This document shows positions 6,722 through 15,190 of a stretch of 37,084 nucleotides of DNA, piece after piece (the stretch's first letter is position 1; each line of letters begins with the position of its first letter). The DNA is from Lentisphaeria bacterium. Its GTDB lineage: Bacteria > Verrucomicrobiota > Lentisphaeria > Victivallales > UBA1829. The stretch covers positions 1-37,084 of the forward strand of contig JAGCTY010000063.1 of assembly GCA_017963105.1 (NCBI GenBank), in the 5' to 3' direction. A program made the translations under genes and the position numbers. A model generated the notes under the pieces. The model searched no databases. It worked only from the letters and a program-made list of their open reading frames with translations, and had not been told where the DNA came from.

Positions 6722-9700
6722 TCAGTTCTCCAGTTTCTCCAAATATTCTTTTGCCAGATCGAAGCCCTGATCCGCGGCTTTACGCAGCCATTCCACCGCC
6801 TTGGCATCGTCCTGTTCGACGCCTTCGCCGTTGTGATAGCAAACGCCGAGTTTGCATTGCGCCGTGGCATTCCCCTGTTCGGCTGCCTTGCGGAACCATT
6901 TCACAGCCTCAGCCTTGTCCTGTTCAACAACATTGCCTACTGAATAACAGAGACCAATCATAATTTGCGACCCGGCATGCCCCTGTTCCGCGGCTTTGCG
7001 GTACCATTTCACGGCTTCCGCAATGTCCTGTTCGACGCCCTTGCCTTCTTCATAGCAGATGCCGAGGTTGACTTGCGCCTCGACATGGCCCTGTTCCGCG
7101 GCTTTTCGGAACCATTTTACCGCCTCGGCAGGGTCTTGTTCGATGCCTTTGCCGGAGGAATAGCAGATGGCGAGATAATACTGCGCATCGGTATTGCCCA
7201 GTCCGGTGGACTTGAGAAACCATTTCACGGCCTCTCTTTCGTCTTTCTCAACACCATTGCCATAGAAATAGCAGATGCCGAGATGATATTGCGCATCGGC
7301 AAGCCCCTGATCCGCGGCCTTGCGATACCATTTTACCGCCTCGGCCTCGTCCTGATCGACGCCGATGCCGTGTTCATAGCAGGCAGCGAGATTGAATTGC
7401 GCATCGGCATTGTCCTGTTCGGCGGCTTTTCGGAACCACTTCACAGCCTCGGCCTTGTCCTGATCGACGCCTTCGCCGTTGAAATAGTAACGTCCGAGAT
7501 CGCTTTGCGCCCTGGCGAGCCCTTGATCCGCGGCTTTTCGGAACCATTTCACGGCCTCGGCCTTGTCCTGTTCAACGCCCTTGCCGTGGTAATAGCATCC
7601 GCCGAGATTGTATTGCGCCTCGACTTTGCCTTGCTCGGCAGCCTTGCGATACCAGTTTACCGCCTCGGCCTCGTCCTGTTCGACGCCCCTACCTTTTTCA
7701 TAGCAGGTAGCGAGATTGAATTGCGCCTGGGTATTGCCCTGTTCCGCGGCTTTGCGATTCCATTTCACAGCCTCGGCAAAGTCCTGTTCGATGCCCTTGC
7801 CGTAGTAATAGCAGTTGCCGAGATTGAGTTGCGCCTCGGCTTTGCCTTGTTCGGCTGCCTTGCGATACCATTTCGCCGCCTCGGCATAGTCTTGTTTGCC
7901 GCCATTGCCTTTTTCATAGCTGACACCGAGATTGAGCTGCGCATCGGCATTGCCCTGTTCGGCGGCTTTTTGCCACCATTCTACCGCTTTGGCATCGTCC
8001 TGTTCGACGCCATCGCCGTTGTGATAGTAAAAGCCGAGAATGAATTGTGCGTCGGCAAAACCTTGATCGGCAGCCTTGCGATACCATTTCATCGCCTCGG
8101 CAAAGTCCTGTTTAACGCCCTTGCCGTTTCCATAGCAGACCCCGAGTTTGAATTGCGCCTCGGCAAGCCCCTGATCCGCGGCTTTGCGATACCATTTCAC
8201 GGCCTCGGCATAGTTCTGTTCGATGCCCCTGCCGTAGTAATAGCATCCGCCGAGATTGCATTGCGCCCTGGCATATCCCTGATCCGCAACTTTGCGATAC
8301 CATTTTACCGCCTCGGCATAGTCTTGTTCAACGCCCGTGATGTTTTCATGGTTGGTGGCGAGATTGTGTTGCGAATCGGCAAAACCCTGTTCCGCAGCTC
8401 TGGAGAACCATTTCACGGCTTCAGCCTCGTCCTTTTCGACGCCTTTGCCTTTTTCATAGCAAAAACCGAGATTCCACTGTGCCCTGGCAAATCCCTGTTC
8501 GGCAGCTTTTCGATACCACTTCACCGCCTCCTCGGCGTTTTTTTCCACTCCATAGCCGTTGAGGAAGCATGCGCCGAGCGTGTTTTGAGCTTCGACAAGT
8601 TCCTGTTCGGCAGCTTTTCGAAACCATTTCACGGCCTCTTTTTCATCTTTCTCAACACCATTGCCGTTGAGATAGCATGCGCCGAGATTGTTTTGAGCGG
8701 CGGCATTGCCCTGGTCCGCAGCTTTGCGATACCAATTCACCGCTTCGGCATAGTCTTGTTCAGTGCCTCTGCCTTTCTCACAGCAGACGCCGAGTTTGAA
8801 TTGCGCCTCGGCAAATCCTTGTTCCGCGGCTTTGCGGTTCCATTTTGCCGCCTCGGCATAGTCCTGTTCGATGCCTCTGCCGTAGTAATAGCAGTTGCCG
8901 AGATAGCTTTGTGCCTTGGCATTGCCCAGGTCCGCAGCTTTGCGGTACCATTTCACCGCCTCGGCATAATCCTGTTCAACGCCCGTGCCGGTTTCATAGT
9001 AGAAGCCGAGATCGCCTACCGCCTGGACATGGCCTTGTTCGGCGGCTTTGCGGGACCATTTCACCGCCTCGGCATAGTCCTGTTCAATGCCCGTGCCGTG
9101 GTAATAGGCTGCCGCGAGATTGTTTTGTGCCTGGGCATCGCCCTGTTCGGCGGCTTTGCGCCACCATTCTGTCGACTTGGCATCGTCCTGTTCGATGCCG
9201 TCGCCGTAGTAATAGCAGCTGGCGAGATTGAATTGCGCCTGGACATGGCCCTGTTCCGCGGCTTTGCGCCACAATTCTATCGACATGGCTTTGTCCTGTT
9301 CGACGCCTTCGCCGTTGTGATAGCAGAAGCCGAGCGCGCATTGCGCATCGGTATTGCCTTGTTCCGCGGCTTTGCGGTTCCATTTCACCGCCTCGGCATA
9401 GTTCCGTTCAACGCCCCTGCCGTAGTAATAGCAGTTGCCGAGAAGGTTTTGTGACTCGGCAAGCCCTTGTTCCGCGGCTTTGCGGTACCATTTCACCGCC
9501 TCGGCATAGTCCTGTTCAACGCCAATGCCGTTTTCATAGAAGAAGCCGAGATCGTTTTGCGCCTTGGCAAACCCCTGTTCGGCGGCTTTGCGGCCCCATT
9601 TCACTGCCTCGGCATAGTCTTGTTCAACGCCATTGCCGTAGAAATAGCATCCTGAGAGACAGCATTGTGCCCTGGCATCGCCCTGTTCGGCGGCCTTCCG

Positions 9701-9808
9701 GATCCGGTTGATATCCTGGTCGGGATCTGACTTGCTGTCAGAACACGCGGAAAACAAAGAGGCGAAAATGACGGAAAACAGAAAAAGAACGCGGCAGAAA
9801 GATTTCAT
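6722..9808 (-). CDS. Giant Sel1-repeat (TPR-like) lipoprotein
   Basis: A 1028-residue protein made almost wholly of Sel1-like helical repeats. Residues 1-21 form a lipoprotein signal (basic start, hydrophobic FLFSVIFASLFSA, then Cys22), so it is probably lipid-anchored in the envelope. Residues 42-1013 are 27 repeats of exactly 36 residues with the consensus core GVEQDYAEAVKWYRKAAEQG and AQxNLGxCY, and no indel anywhere; a 15-residue cap follows. Sel1 proteins are scaffolds for protein complexes or peptidoglycan-related stress signalling; no partner is evident here. The start at 9808 is preferred over upstream in-frame ATGs because GGAG lies 8 nt before it and it gives a proper signal peptide. 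Base composition is less GC-rich than the neighbours. It is a single-gene unit with its own promoter and terminator. Confidence 0.9.
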   Translation of the reverse strand: MKSFCRVLFLFSVIFASLFSACSDSKSDPDQDINRIRKAAEQGDARAQCCLSGCYFYGNGVEQDYAEAVKWGRKAAEQGFAKAQNDLGFFYENGIGVEQDYAEAVKWYRKAAEQGLAESQNLLGNCYYYGRGVERNYAEAVKWNRKAAEQGNTDAQCALGFCYHNGEGVEQDKAMSIELWRKAAEQGHVQAQFNLASCYYYGDGIEQDDAKSTEWWRKAAEQGDAQAQNNLAAAYYHGTGIEQDYAEAVKWSRKAAEQGHVQAVGDLGFYYETGTGVEQDYAEAVKWYRKAADLGNAKAQSYLGNCYYYGRGIEQDYAEAAKWNRKAAEQGFAEAQFKLGVCCEKGRGTEQDYAEAVNWYRKAADQGNAAAQNNLGACYLNGNGVEKDEKEAVKWFRKAAEQELVEAQNTLGACFLNGYGVEKNAEEAVKWYRKAAEQGFARAQWNLGFCYEKGKGVEKDEAEAVKWFSRAAEQGFADSQHNLATNHENITGVEQDYAEAVKWYRKVADQGYARAQCNLGGCYYYGRGIEQNYAEAVKWYRKAADQGLAEAQFKLGVCYGNGKGVKQDFAEAMKWYRKAADQGFADAQFILGFYYHNGDGVEQDDAKAVEWWQKAAEQGNADAQLNLGVSYEKGNGGKQDYAEAAKWYRKAAEQGKAEAQLNLGNCYYYGKGIEQDFAEAVKWNRKAAEQGNTQAQFNLATCYEKGRGVEQDEAEAVNWYRKAAEQGKVEAQYNLGGCYYHGKGVEQDKAEAVKWFRKAADQGLARAQSDLGRYYFNGEGVDQDKAEAVKWFRKAAEQDNADAQFNLAACYEHGIGVDQDEAEAVKWYRKAADQGLADAQYHLGICYFYGNGVEKDEREAVKWFLKSTGLGNTDAQYYLAICYSSGKGIEQDPAEAVKWFRKAAEQGHVEAQVNLGICYEEGKGVEQDIAEAVKWYRKAAEQGHAGSQIMIGLCYSVGNVVEQDKAEAVKWFRKAAEQGNATAQCKLGVCYHNGEGVEQDDAKAVEWLRKAADQGFDLAKEYLEKLEN
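6770..9685. repeat. 27 tandem 108-bp units encoding Sel1 repeats
   Basis: The repeat coding region is 2916 bp, exactly 27 x 108 bp. Units are diverged but share long blocks; for example units 3, 8 and 18 all carry GCCGTAGTAATAGCAGTTGC on the plus strand. Unit pair 8-9 resembles pair 18-19 (both end WNRKAAE then NWYRKAA), suggesting duplication of multi-unit blocks. Confidence 0.9.
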
Positions 9809-9864
9809 GGCAGTCTCCATATTCGGTATATGAGGAACTTTTTTCATTGTAAAGAAGAAAGAAA

Positions 9865-9893
9865 AATATATCACAATTTGATAGAAATTTCAA
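9865..9893 (-). promoter_or_regulatory. Promoter of the Sel1-repeat gene
   Basis: On the minus strand TTGAAA (9893-9888), 17-bp AT-rich spacer, TATATT (9870-9865); start predicted near 9858, about 50 nt before the ATG. Confidence 0.75.
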
Positions 9894-10054
9894 GAGAAGG
9901 ATGGTTTTTTTCCGAAAAAACGAACCCTTTTTCCCCGTAGGCGCCCCCTCCGTTTTTTTCGCCGGAAGTTCGTTTTCTTTTTGCTTTCCGGCAGGTTTTC
10001 CCGGCGTGGTGCAGGATGTCAGCCGAAAAAAACGTGAAATCGGTCGAAAACGAT

Positions 10055-10083
10055 TTGCATGGCCGCCCGGAACCGTGTATATT
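10055..10083 (+). promoter_or_regulatory. Promoter of the GH112 phosphorylase gene
   Basis: TTGCAT (10055-10060), 17-bp spacer ending GTG, TATATT (10078-10083). The same hexamers and spacer length occur before the gene at 19067. The rest of the 336-bp intergenic stretch (9809-10144) shows only AT-rich runs and a T/A dyad at 9904-9921. Confidence 0.7.
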
Positions 10084-10144
10084 GTTCTGATTTCTGAATT
10101 CATCCCCCACGCCGGACAACGGCATCCCCCAGGAGAAACGGCTT

Positions 10145-12304
10145 ATGAACTCGACGGAACGCGGCCATTTTACGCTGCCGGGCGAATCCGGCTATGAAGA
10201 CCTGACGCTGAAACTGGCGGAGAAATGGGGCGCTGACGTGATCCGGGACAGCGACGGCACGAAGCTGTCGCAGGAGATCCTGGACGCCGGATACGGCATC
10301 TACGCCACGATCTGCATTATCCGCGACCACAATGAATGGGCGGCGGCGAACCGCGACAAGCTCCAGGAAACGTTTCTGATGACCTCGCCCGTGCCCGCGA
10401 TGGGCGGCGGCCCGCTCGCGATCCTGCTGATGAAGGAGTTTTTCGCCGGGCAGTTCGAGATCGACGAACGCCCCGAGTCGCGCAAATACTGGCAGGTGTA
10501 CGACCGCACGACGGACACGCCGCTGCCCGATTCGGACTGGCGGTATGAGGCGGGCACGGTCACGATCCCGGCGCCCGTGCCGTACCACACCTATTCCGTG
10601 AGCTTCCTGGCCTTCCGCATATGGGAGGAGATTTCCATGTACAACCACACCACGAACCACTGGACGTCGGAGCACCTGATGCAGATCGACCCGCGGCACG
10701 AGGAGACGCGCGCATATCTGCGCGGCTGGATGGAGCGCTGGTGCGAATCGCATCCGGCTGCCACGGTCGTACGGTTCACCTCCATGTTCTACAATTTCGT
10801 GTGGATCTGGGGCAGCAGCGAACGCTGCCGCCACTTGTATTCGGACTGGGCATCCTACGATTTCACGGTCAGCCCGAAGGCGCTGGACGAATTCGCGGAA
10901 CGGTACGGCTACCGTCTGACGGCGGAGGATTTCGTGAACCGGGGTCAGCTCCATGTGACGCACATGCCGGGCACGAAGCAAAAGGTCGACTGGATGGAGT
11001 TCGTCAACGACTTCGTGATCTCGTTCGGGCGGGAGCTGATCGACATCGTGCATCGCCACGGCAAGAAGGCGTATGTCTTCTACGACGACAGCTGGGTCGG
11101 GATCGAGCCGTACAACGGGCGGTTCCATGAGTTCGGGTTCGACGGCCTCATCAAATGCGTGTTCTCCGGCTACGAGGCGCGCCTCTGTTCCGGCGTCGAC
11201 GTCCCCGTCCATGAACTGCGTCTGCATCCGTATCTTTTCCCGGTCGGGCTGGGCGGCGCGCCGACGTTCATGGAGGGGGGCGATCCCGCGCTTGACGCCC
11301 GCAAATACTGGGTGTCCGTACGTCGCGCGCTCCTCCGCGCTCCGGTCGACCGCATCGGCCTCGGCGGCTACCTTCACCTTACGGAGGGGTTCCCGGATTT
11401 CGTGGACTGCATCGCGGAGATCGCCGATGAGTTCCGGCAGATTCGCGCACTGCACGCGTCCGGCCGCCCGGAAACCGCGCCGGTCCGCGTCGCGGTCGTC
11501 CATTACTGGGGAAAACTGCGTTCGTGGAGCCTGTCCGGGCATTTCCACGAGACGTACATGCACGACCTGATCCACGTGAACGAGGCGCTGTCCGGGCTGC
11601 CGTTCGAGGTCGGCTTCCTGTCGTTCGAGGACGTGAAACGCGGCGCGCTGAAGGATTACGACGTCGCGGTCAACGCCGGACGCGCCGGGACCGCGTGGAG
11701 CGGCGGCGACGCCTGGCGGGATCCTGAGCTCGTGACGGAGTTCCTGCGCTGGACCGCGGAGGGCGGCGTGTTTCTGGGCGTGAATGAACCGTCGGCCGCG
11801 CCGGGGTTCGATACGTTCTTCCGGCTGGCTTCCGTGCTGGGCGTGGACGAGGACACCGGCAGCCGCGTATGCCACGGCCGCTGGCGGTTCGGGGCCGAAT
11901 CCGTGCCGGGGCTGATCCCGGACGGTACTTCGCTTCACGCGCGCGGCGGCGTGTATCTGACCGACGGTACCGCGCAGGTGCTGATGGCGGAGGACGGTTT
12001 GCCCGTGCTGACGGCGCATCCGTTCGGCAAGGGCTGCGGCGTGTATCTTTCCGAGTTCAGGATTTCGCCGGAAAACACGCTTCTGCTCCGCAATCTCATC
12101 CTGCATTACGCCGCGCAGTCAGCCCAGCCGGAAATCCATCAGTCCGACGATCCGTTCGTGGAATGCGCGTACTGGCCGGAAAGCCGCACACTCGCGGTCG
12201 TGAACAATTCCGGAGCCGCCCGCTCCGCCGAACTCGGACGCGCCGGCGGACCCGCGGTCCATGCGGAACTGAAACCGTTCGGGATGACCGTGCTGAAGCT
12301 GTAA
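10145..12304 (+). CDS. 1,3-beta-galactosyl-N-acetylhexosamine phosphorylase (GH112)
   Basis: Phosphorolyses galacto-N-biose or lacto-N-biose to galactose 1-phosphate and the N-acetylhexosamine, in the cytoplasm (no signal peptide). The 719-residue length matches the family. Recognisable segments in order: GHFTLPGESGYED, LAEKWGADVIRDSDGTKL, RDHNEWA, SMYNHTTNHW, the motif FYDDSWVGIEPY with aspartates at residues 314-315 where the general acid of the Bifidobacterium enzyme lies, FMEGGDPALDARKYW, and RIGLGGYLHLTEGFPDFVD. A TIM-barrel core is followed by beta-rich domains. AGGAG at 10131-10135 fixes the start. GH112 also includes D-galactosyl-beta-1,4-L-rhamnose phosphorylases, so substrate should be treated as either; mucin/milk glycan use is supported by GH95 in the same window. 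Divergent from the Sel1 gene, convergent with the next operon. Confidence 0.9.
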   Translation: MNSTERGHFTLPGESGYEDLTLKLAEKWGADVIRDSDGTKLSQEILDAGYGIYATICIIRDHNEWAAANRDKLQETFLMTSPVPAMGGGPLAILLMKEFFAGQFEIDERPESRKYWQVYDRTTDTPLPDSDWRYEAGTVTIPAPVPYHTYSVSFLAFRIWEEISMYNHTTNHWTSEHLMQIDPRHEETRAYLRGWMERWCESHPAATVVRFTSMFYNFVWIWGSSERCRHLYSDWASYDFTVSPKALDEFAERYGYRLTAEDFVNRGQLHVTHMPGTKQKVDWMEFVNDFVISFGRELIDIVHRHGKKAYVFYDDSWVGIEPYNGRFHEFGFDGLIKCVFSGYEARLCSGVDVPVHELRLHPYLFPVGLGGAPTFMEGGDPALDARKYWVSVRRALLRAPVDRIGLGGYLHLTEGFPDFVDCIAEIADEFRQIRALHASGRPETAPVRVAVVHYWGKLRSWSLSGHFHETYMHDLIHVNEALSGLPFEVGFLSFEDVKRGALKDYDVAVNAGRAGTAWSGGDAWRDPELVTEFLRWTAEGGVFLGVNEPSAAPGFDTFFRLASVLGVDEDTGSRVCHGRWRFGAESVPGLIPDGTSLHARGGVYLTDGTAQVLMAEDGLPVLTAHPFGKGCGVYLSEFRISPENTLLLRNLILHYAAQSAQPEIHQSDDPFVECAYWPESRTLAVVNNSGAARSAELGRAGGPAVHAELKPFGMTVLKL

Positions 12305-12322
12305 GAAGGGCGTTTCACGTCC

Positions 12323-13690
12323 TCAGAATCCGAGGAGCTTTCCGATGCCGTTCAGTAGGACGGAGAGGAAGCGGTCGAGGCCGCTGCCGAGGACTTCCTT
12401 TTCGTTGCGTCCGACCATGTTCTGCGTGAGGAACGTGCCGCCGCAGAGCCTGTAGTCCAGCAGCGAGGTCATGCCGCGGAAATACGCCCAGAATGTCTGT
12501 GTGCGGCAGAGGGAATACGCCGCGCCGGGCACGTAGCCGACCAGGACGCCGTCCTCGATCTTGTGGACCGCGGAGGAGCCCGGTTCGATCTTCTGGACGT
12601 CGATGCCGCGTCCGCCGATGATGAAGATCGTGCCGGTCCCGTAAAACACGATATGGCGCAGGCGCATGGAAATGAAGTTGTGGAGCCTGAAGCTCCAGAC
12701 CGTGCGGACCTCGATGTCGTCGGTGAGGCCGATCACGTGGCGCGGCGTCAGGACCAGCCCCGGGCCGCCGTTGAGCTCGATCTGCTGGATGTAGACCTCG
12801 TCGTCCCTCGGGGAGGTCAGCTTGATCTGGCCGGGATTCGCCGCGCCCGGTTCGTTGCGGTAGGCCATCAGCTCCACCAGGTCGGCCGCGATGGAGACGA
12901 GCGGGGCGCCCCAGCGCCACATGAACTTGGTCCGGCAGGTCACGTCGCGCCGTTCCTTGCCCCAGTCGCCGCCCTGCGCCCGCAGATAGAACCTCCGTCC
13001 CTCCGGGATCGTGAACGTGATGCTGCGGGCGGCGTCGTGGAACACGGGGGCATGCGTGCCGTCGTCGTCCTGGACCCTGATGCGGATCGGCGGGCACAGT
13101 TCGATCAGGGCGGCCACGCAGTAGTACATGAAAACGAGCCACAGGGGCGGCGTGAGCAGCACGAAGCAGATGGTGAAGATGAGGATGCGCAGGCCGTTCG
13201 TGTCCCACTCGCGCGACATGGCTTCCGTGAGGGACTGCGTCACGCTTTCGAGCTGAAAAGCCAGGAGCTGGCGGTTTTTGTCGAGCTGACTGAGGGTGTC
13301 CCTGTACCGCGCGACCGCGGATTCCAGCGTTTCGATCTGAAGCTCCAGGCGCTTCTGTTCGGCGGTGAGGCGGGCGTATTCGGACCAGTGGTCGATCGGA
13401 TGCAGCCATGCGCTGGGCAGGGCGTCGATCTGTTCCAGGCACTCCCTGCGCTGTTTGCGCCAGTGGTCCAGCATGGAGAGACGGCTTTCGAGGGATTCCT
13501 TCGTCTTTGCGATCTCGTCCTCGACCGACCGGATGCCGACGAGGAGCGCGTCGCGCTGTTCCGTCAGCTTCAGTGCGTTGTCCTTCGCGATGCGGATTCC
13601 GGGGGACAACAGGCACAGGATCACGGTGATCGCGGCGATCGTGAGGATGTTCCGCAGAATCCATGCGAAGATTTTTCCGATGAGTGCCAT
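12323..13690 (-). CDS. Membrane-anchored coiled-coil protein with AIM24-like C-terminal domain
   Basis: A 455-residue protein with an unusual layout. Residues about 12-30 are a transmembrane helix, 37-160 a long charged heptad-like coiled coil rich in Glu, Arg and Leu, 167-197 a second hydrophobic segment, and 200-455 a beta-rich domain. The last part (WSFRLHNFISM, IVFYGTGTIFIIGGRG, YVPGAAYSLC, CGGTFLTQNMVG) resembles AIM24/TRAP-like beta domains, whose bacterial role is mostly unknown. The two helices would place the coiled coil outside the cytoplasm, and the C-terminal domain inside if the N-terminus is inside. AGGA precedes the ATG by 8 nt. It follows the pyruvyl transferase gene by 47 nt on the same strand and probably shares its promoter. 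The domain assignment is tentative. Confidence 0.55.
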   Translation of the reverse strand: MALIGKIFAWILRNILTIAAITVILCLLSPGIRIAKDNALKLTEQRDALLVGIRSVEDEIAKTKESLESRLSMLDHWRKQRRECLEQIDALPSAWLHPIDHWSEYARLTAEQKRLELQIETLESAVARYRDTLSQLDKNRQLLAFQLESVTQSLTEAMSREWDTNGLRILIFTICFVLLTPPLWLVFMYYCVAALIELCPPIRIRVQDDDGTHAPVFHDAARSITFTIPEGRRFYLRAQGGDWGKERRDVTCRTKFMWRWGAPLVSIAADLVELMAYRNEPGAANPGQIKLTSPRDDEVYIQQIELNGGPGLVLTPRHVIGLTDDIEVRTVWSFRLHNFISMRLRHIVFYGTGTIFIIGGRGIDVQKIEPGSSAVHKIEDGVLVGYVPGAAYSLCRTQTFWAYFRGMTSLLDYRLCGGTFLTQNMVGRNEKEVLGSGLDRFLSVLLNGIGKLLGF

Positions 13691-13737
13691 GATGTGTCCT
13701 GATTAGAGGTGGAGGCGGGACGGCTGAAACGAGGCGG

Positions 13738-14943
13738 TCACGGGGACGCCAGGACCTGTTCCAGAAGCGTTTTTGCGCGGTCCAGATCCGCAAGCAGACC
13801 CGCCCGGACGGATGCCGCGCGCCGCCTGAACTCGTCCTGATGCGCCAGGGCCCATTCCACGGATTCCGTCAGGCGGGGCAGGTCGAGCGCGTCGGTCGTC
13901 CCGGCGGTCGTGAGGCCGAACCTGGAGAGGAAATACTCGATCTTGCTGCCGCGGGCGATGCCGACGCCGGGGACCAGGTTGTTCAGCCCCAGGATCAGCA
14001 GATGCAGACGGCTGCTGACGATTACGGAACACTCCGCCGCGACGGCCTGGACCTCCTCCGGTTCGGGAAACCGGAGCGGCAGGATGCGGTCCGGGTGCTT
14101 CGAACTCCGCCGCAGCTCCTCCATCACGAGGAAGTCCTTCTTCGGGTTCATCGGGACCGTGGCGACGAGCAGTCCGGGATGAGTTTCGAGCATGTCGTCG
14201 ATCCATCCGGCGAACTTGTCGAATTCGCGGATCCGGTTCTGCTCCGAGACGCACACGGCCATCCGCGCGGATGCCCCCCGGAAAAGGTCCCGTTCGGATT
14301 CGCTGTTCCACGGGACCGCCTCCGGCGCGCACTGTTTCTGCAGGATCGCGGTGTCCGCGCCGGCGACGGCGTCCGGGAACGGTGCGCACCGCCGGAGCAC
14401 GTCCAGGGATTTCGGGTCGCGCAGGACGACCAGGCTGCATTCCCCGAGCGTCCGCGCCAGTCTGAGCCGGACAGCGCGCACGCGCCGCTCGGTCCAGCGT
14501 TTTTCCAGGTCGAATCCGCAGCACGACCTGACCGCGTCGGCGATCCTTTTCTTTTTTCCGTGGAGCGAAAAGAAAAACGGATTGAACGCGTCGTTCATCC
14601 CGACGCTCCACACGACCGTGCGGACGCCCCCTGACCGGGCGGTCTCCAGCAGGGTGCAGGCCATTTCCGGGTAGTCGGACAGCCCGGTGGCGCCCGCCCA
14701 GATGAAGAAGTCGACGCCGTCCAGGGATTCGGCCAGGCGATCCGCGGGCGTCGCCGGGTCGAATCCGTACAGGGGGACGGTCTTCAGTCCGAATTTGCGT
14801 TCCGTCCCGGCGCGGTCGCCCGTGCTCACAACGAGTTCCGCGTCGGGGCATATCCCCCGCACGAGGCCGATCACGGAAGCCAAAATCGCCTCGTCGCCGA
14901 TATTGTCGCATCCGAACGGCACGCCGCCCAAAAGTATCTTCAT
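13738..14943 (-). CDS. Polysaccharide pyruvyl transferase family protein (CsaB-like)
   Basis: A 401-residue GT-B-like enzyme. The N-terminus MKILLGGVPFGCDNIGDEAIL is the hallmark G-x-N-x-GDEA motif of the family, which adds ketal pyruvate from PEP to cell-surface or secondary-wall polysaccharides. The C-terminal half has the second hallmark, VIVSSRLHLLILGLN, and later GIARGSKIEYFLSRFGL. The middle contains AGADTAIL and a LRFPEPEEV segment. Members related to CsaB act on cell-wall polymers; sugar acceptor unknown here. AAGGAG lies 12 nt before the ATG; the frame runs upstream but family similarity begins here. Perfect promoter consensus lies about 80 nt upstream. The neighbours (membrane coiled-coil protein downstream, ABC exporter divergent) suit an envelope function. 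Confidence 0.85.
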   Translation of the reverse strand: MKILLGGVPFGCDNIGDEAILASVIGLVRGICPDAELVVSTGDRAGTERKFGLKTVPLYGFDPATPADRLAESLDGVDFFIWAGATGLSDYPEMACTLLETARSGGVRTVVWSVGMNDAFNPFFFSLHGKKKRIADAVRSCCGFDLEKRWTERRVRAVRLRLARTLGECSLVVLRDPKSLDVLRRCAPFPDAVAGADTAILQKQCAPEAVPWNSESERDLFRGASARMAVCVSEQNRIREFDKFAGWIDDMLETHPGLLVATVPMNPKKDFLVMEELRRSSKHPDRILPLRFPEPEEVQAVAAECSVIVSSRLHLLILGLNNLVPGVGIARGSKIEYFLSRFGLTTAGTTDALDLPRLTESVEWALAHQDEFRRRAASVRAGLLADLDRAKTLLEQVLASP

Positions 14944-15019
14944 GATGACGCAAACTCCTTTGCCGCCTACGGCCTCCGTGCGGCGTTTCCGACGGGATGG
15001 CCGTTTTGCGCTATGGCTT

Positions 15020-15047
15020 ATTATAGCAGTTTTTGGCAGGATGTCAA
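15020..15047 (-). promoter_or_regulatory. Perfect-consensus promoter of the pyruvyl transferase operon
   Basis: On the minus strand TTGACA (15047-15042), 16-bp spacer, TATAAT (15025-15020). Both hexamers match the sigma-70 consensus exactly. A 7-bp GC hairpin (15078-15094) lies upstream in the 247-bp divergent region shared with the ABC exporter genes. Confidence 0.85.
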
Positions 15048-15156
15048 GCCCGGAAAAGCTTTTTTCGCGATTCTTGTCGCGGCCGGGGGCCGCGCAAACC
15101 CGTATCTTCGTGGCCGCGGCCCGCCGCGAAAAACCGGAAAAAACCGTCCGGCGCAC

Positions 15157-15185
15157 TGGAAACATGCCGGTGCGTGAAGTATATT
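15157..15185 (+). promoter_or_regulatory. Possible promoter giving a leaderless ABC exporter mRNA
   Basis: TGGAAA (15157-15162), 17-bp spacer, TATATT (15180-15185). Transcription would begin at or next to the ATG at 15191, which has no Shine-Dalgarno. It would instead be coding if the in-frame ATG at 15164 is used. Confidence 0.4.
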
Positions 15186-15190
15186 ATACC

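Noticed and set aside
6965..9454. 829-codon open frame on the plus strand opposite the Sel1 gene
   Set aside because: It is the antisense of a 108-bp periodic array; a stop-free phase in one unit stays stop-free in all. The predicted protein is a repeated hydrophobic pattern with no start signals, while the minus frame is a clear lipoprotein with promoter and terminator.
6770..9685. CRISPR or satellite DNA
   Set aside because: The 108-bp period is coding, keeps the reading frame and has the Sel1 protein consensus.
14687..15190. Upstream extension of the first ABC subunit
   Set aside because: It covers the divergent promoter region and the antisense of the pyruvyl transferase N-terminus; no export or ABC similarity.
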